The notes under the pieces are model-generated. The model was given only the letters and a program-made list of their open reading frames with translations, did not search any database and was not told where the DNA came from. Positions 62,650 to 64,000 of a stretch of DNA of 64,000 bases are shown in pieces. Made by a program: the position numbers and the translations under genes. Location of the stretch: the NCBI GenBank assembly GCA_947623455.1, contig OX392534.1:9248001-9312000 (forward strand), read 5' to 3'. This DNA is from Mimachlamys varia. Its lineage: Eukaryota > Mollusca > Bivalvia > Pectinida > Pectinidae. Position 1 is the stretch's first letter, and each line of letters starts with the position of its first letter.

Positions 62650-64000
62650 AATACTGTGTCTATATCAAATTATGTGCGAAGGTAAATATAAAACAAGAAA
62701 AAGCTGAGACTTTGACGTTGGTCTTTGGTCTGCCTTCTAAGGCTTCCCCAGGCGGGCCAATACATTTCTATATAGACTGTTCTATCATAACGACATGGCC
62801 AGCAGTTCTGTGACATGGTAGGTCTCGGTGGCTAATCAGATCTGACTCGGATTCTCCCCGATAACGTGATAATTGGGGATACGCTTAGCCTCTGTGATGA
62901 CATGTTGACTGTGTAGTTATTTGGGTCTATTATAAAGATTACTATAAACTTAGGTTTGTACAGATTATACAGATGTAAGCTTTAAAGTGGGTGCAAATAG
63001 TTGGTATAAAAGTCTACGCTTTATACTGAAACTACATAATGATAATGTGCGGACTGGCGCATTTATAAGTCTATATAGATACCGGGCGACGTTGCAGGTG
63101 CTTTATAAAATACATTTAATGTAATTCGGTTATAAAATTGAAGTCTTCCGCTTTAAATTTCGAGTATAGATAGTAGAAACATTTTCTGTACAGTATGCTA
63201 CACGTAAAAAGCTCTCGGGACACGGCGGTTGGACGTGCTTCTATATTTGCCCCGTCAGAAGCCCAACACCTTACCGTCTGACAGATGGCCGTCTGGTTTG
63301 ACGAAATGACAAATAAATTCGACCCTCATAAAACAACGGGAGGAGTAAGACAACATATTTCTGACTTTAACGGCTAAACTCGACTTTCCTGAAATCGATT
63401 ACCGTTTAATAATAATATCCTATAGTCAAAAGTTGAAGATTTCGCGGCACTTTTAGGGTCCCGTCCGGAGATCTATAATTAGGGGTCCGTGACCGCTTTA
63501 TACAATCGGAACAGGAAACACTAAAACGGCCCTTTGCTCCCTTTGACGTCCAGACTGCAGACTCCGTTGTCCTGGTACCGTCCTTGGTGAAGTCGCGTGG
63601 ATTTGTCCTTGGTATCCGTCCCTGTGAAGATTTCATGTCATATCTCCACGAACGGCGATTAGACACGAACTTTGTCTTCTCTTTGTATGAAGTAACAGAA
63701 TTGTATTTGTTTTGTGTAATCTTCCTCGTGAAACAGTACATCAAAGCTGGCGATTATAGATGATCATTTATATAATCGCCTATTCCTGGCATCCTCCGAT
63801 ACGGCTGTGATACAGTTAGTGTGTGACGGCCGGGCGGGCACTCGAGGCGCATAGGGCTACGGCAATCTTTATCGCACGTATGGATGTATTAAATAGTTAA
63901 GTAGTTATAGAACTCAAAGTGTAAAAATGCGTCCCGTAAGCTGAGTCAGCAGTATTCTACATGGTTTCCTCATAGACACAATATAAACACGAGTTCACTG
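62650..64000. other. Probable intron of the ADAMTS-type gene
   Basis: No further exon recognised. A minus-strand open frame at 63406-63744 has no known domain. If the gene is intact, this is intron 2 running off the window. Confidence 0.4.

Noticed and set aside
63406..63744. 112-codon minus-strand open frame
   Set aside because: No domain, no splice support and no neighbouring related sequence; likely chance.

Overview
This is eukaryotic DNA, most likely from a bivalve mollusc. The case rests on intron-rich genes with GT-AG boundaries, conserved animal proteins, a tRNA-derived SINE, several foldback and MITE families and four large minisatellites. The species is not identified; 'bivalve' is an inference from the repeat style and gene structure.

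Layout. (1) 0.1-7.9 kb, minus strand: a complete seven-exon selenophosphate synthetase gene. It has an in-frame UGA selenocysteine codon, a 10-bp hairpin just after the UGA and a well-formed SECIS element in the 3' UTR, so this selenoprotein gene makes the selenium donor for its own synthesis. (2) 8-18 kb: intergenic, with a SINE, a 1,420-bp tandem duplication and about 3.8 kb of a 24-bp minisatellite in two arrays, plus degenerate repeats. (3) 20.3-38.6 kb, minus strand: a complete BRPF1-type (peregrin) gene with 16 coding exons, about 1,468 codons, and a likely non-coding first exon near 43.4 kb. Its introns hold paired inverted MITEs, hAT-like MITEs and a 50-bp tandem repeat. (4) 39.8-42.6 kb: a long foldback element lying between the BRPF1 coding exons and the putative first exon. 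(5) 43.5-60.6 kb: repeat-rich intergenic DNA with a second foldback element, a LINE reverse transcriptase fossil, a near-perfect 163-nt hairpin, a roughly 42-bp minisatellite (54.1-56.1 kb) and a 66-bp higher-order minisatellite (56.6-58.5 kb). (6) 60.8 kb to at least 61.4 kb, plus strand: the first two coding exons of a secreted ADAMTS-family metalloproteinase (signal peptide and propeptide), with a CCAAT/GC/TATA-type promoter.

The most unusual structure is at the end of ADAMTS exon 2. The last 21 exon bases and the following 21 intron bases, including the 5' splice site, have been amplified into about 24 tandem 42-bp units. All are in frame and free of stops; 18 keep the GT donor and 6 have it mutated to TT. 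This could produce graded 14-residue insertions in the propeptide. The 24-bp minisatellite at 10.5-14.5 kb likewise carries a near-consensus 5' splice site in nearly every unit.

The three genes are functionally unrelated: selenium metabolism, MYST acetyltransferase scaffolding and extracellular proteolysis. Exon boundaries were read by eye from homology, phase and GT-AG signals, and have not been tested against transcripts.
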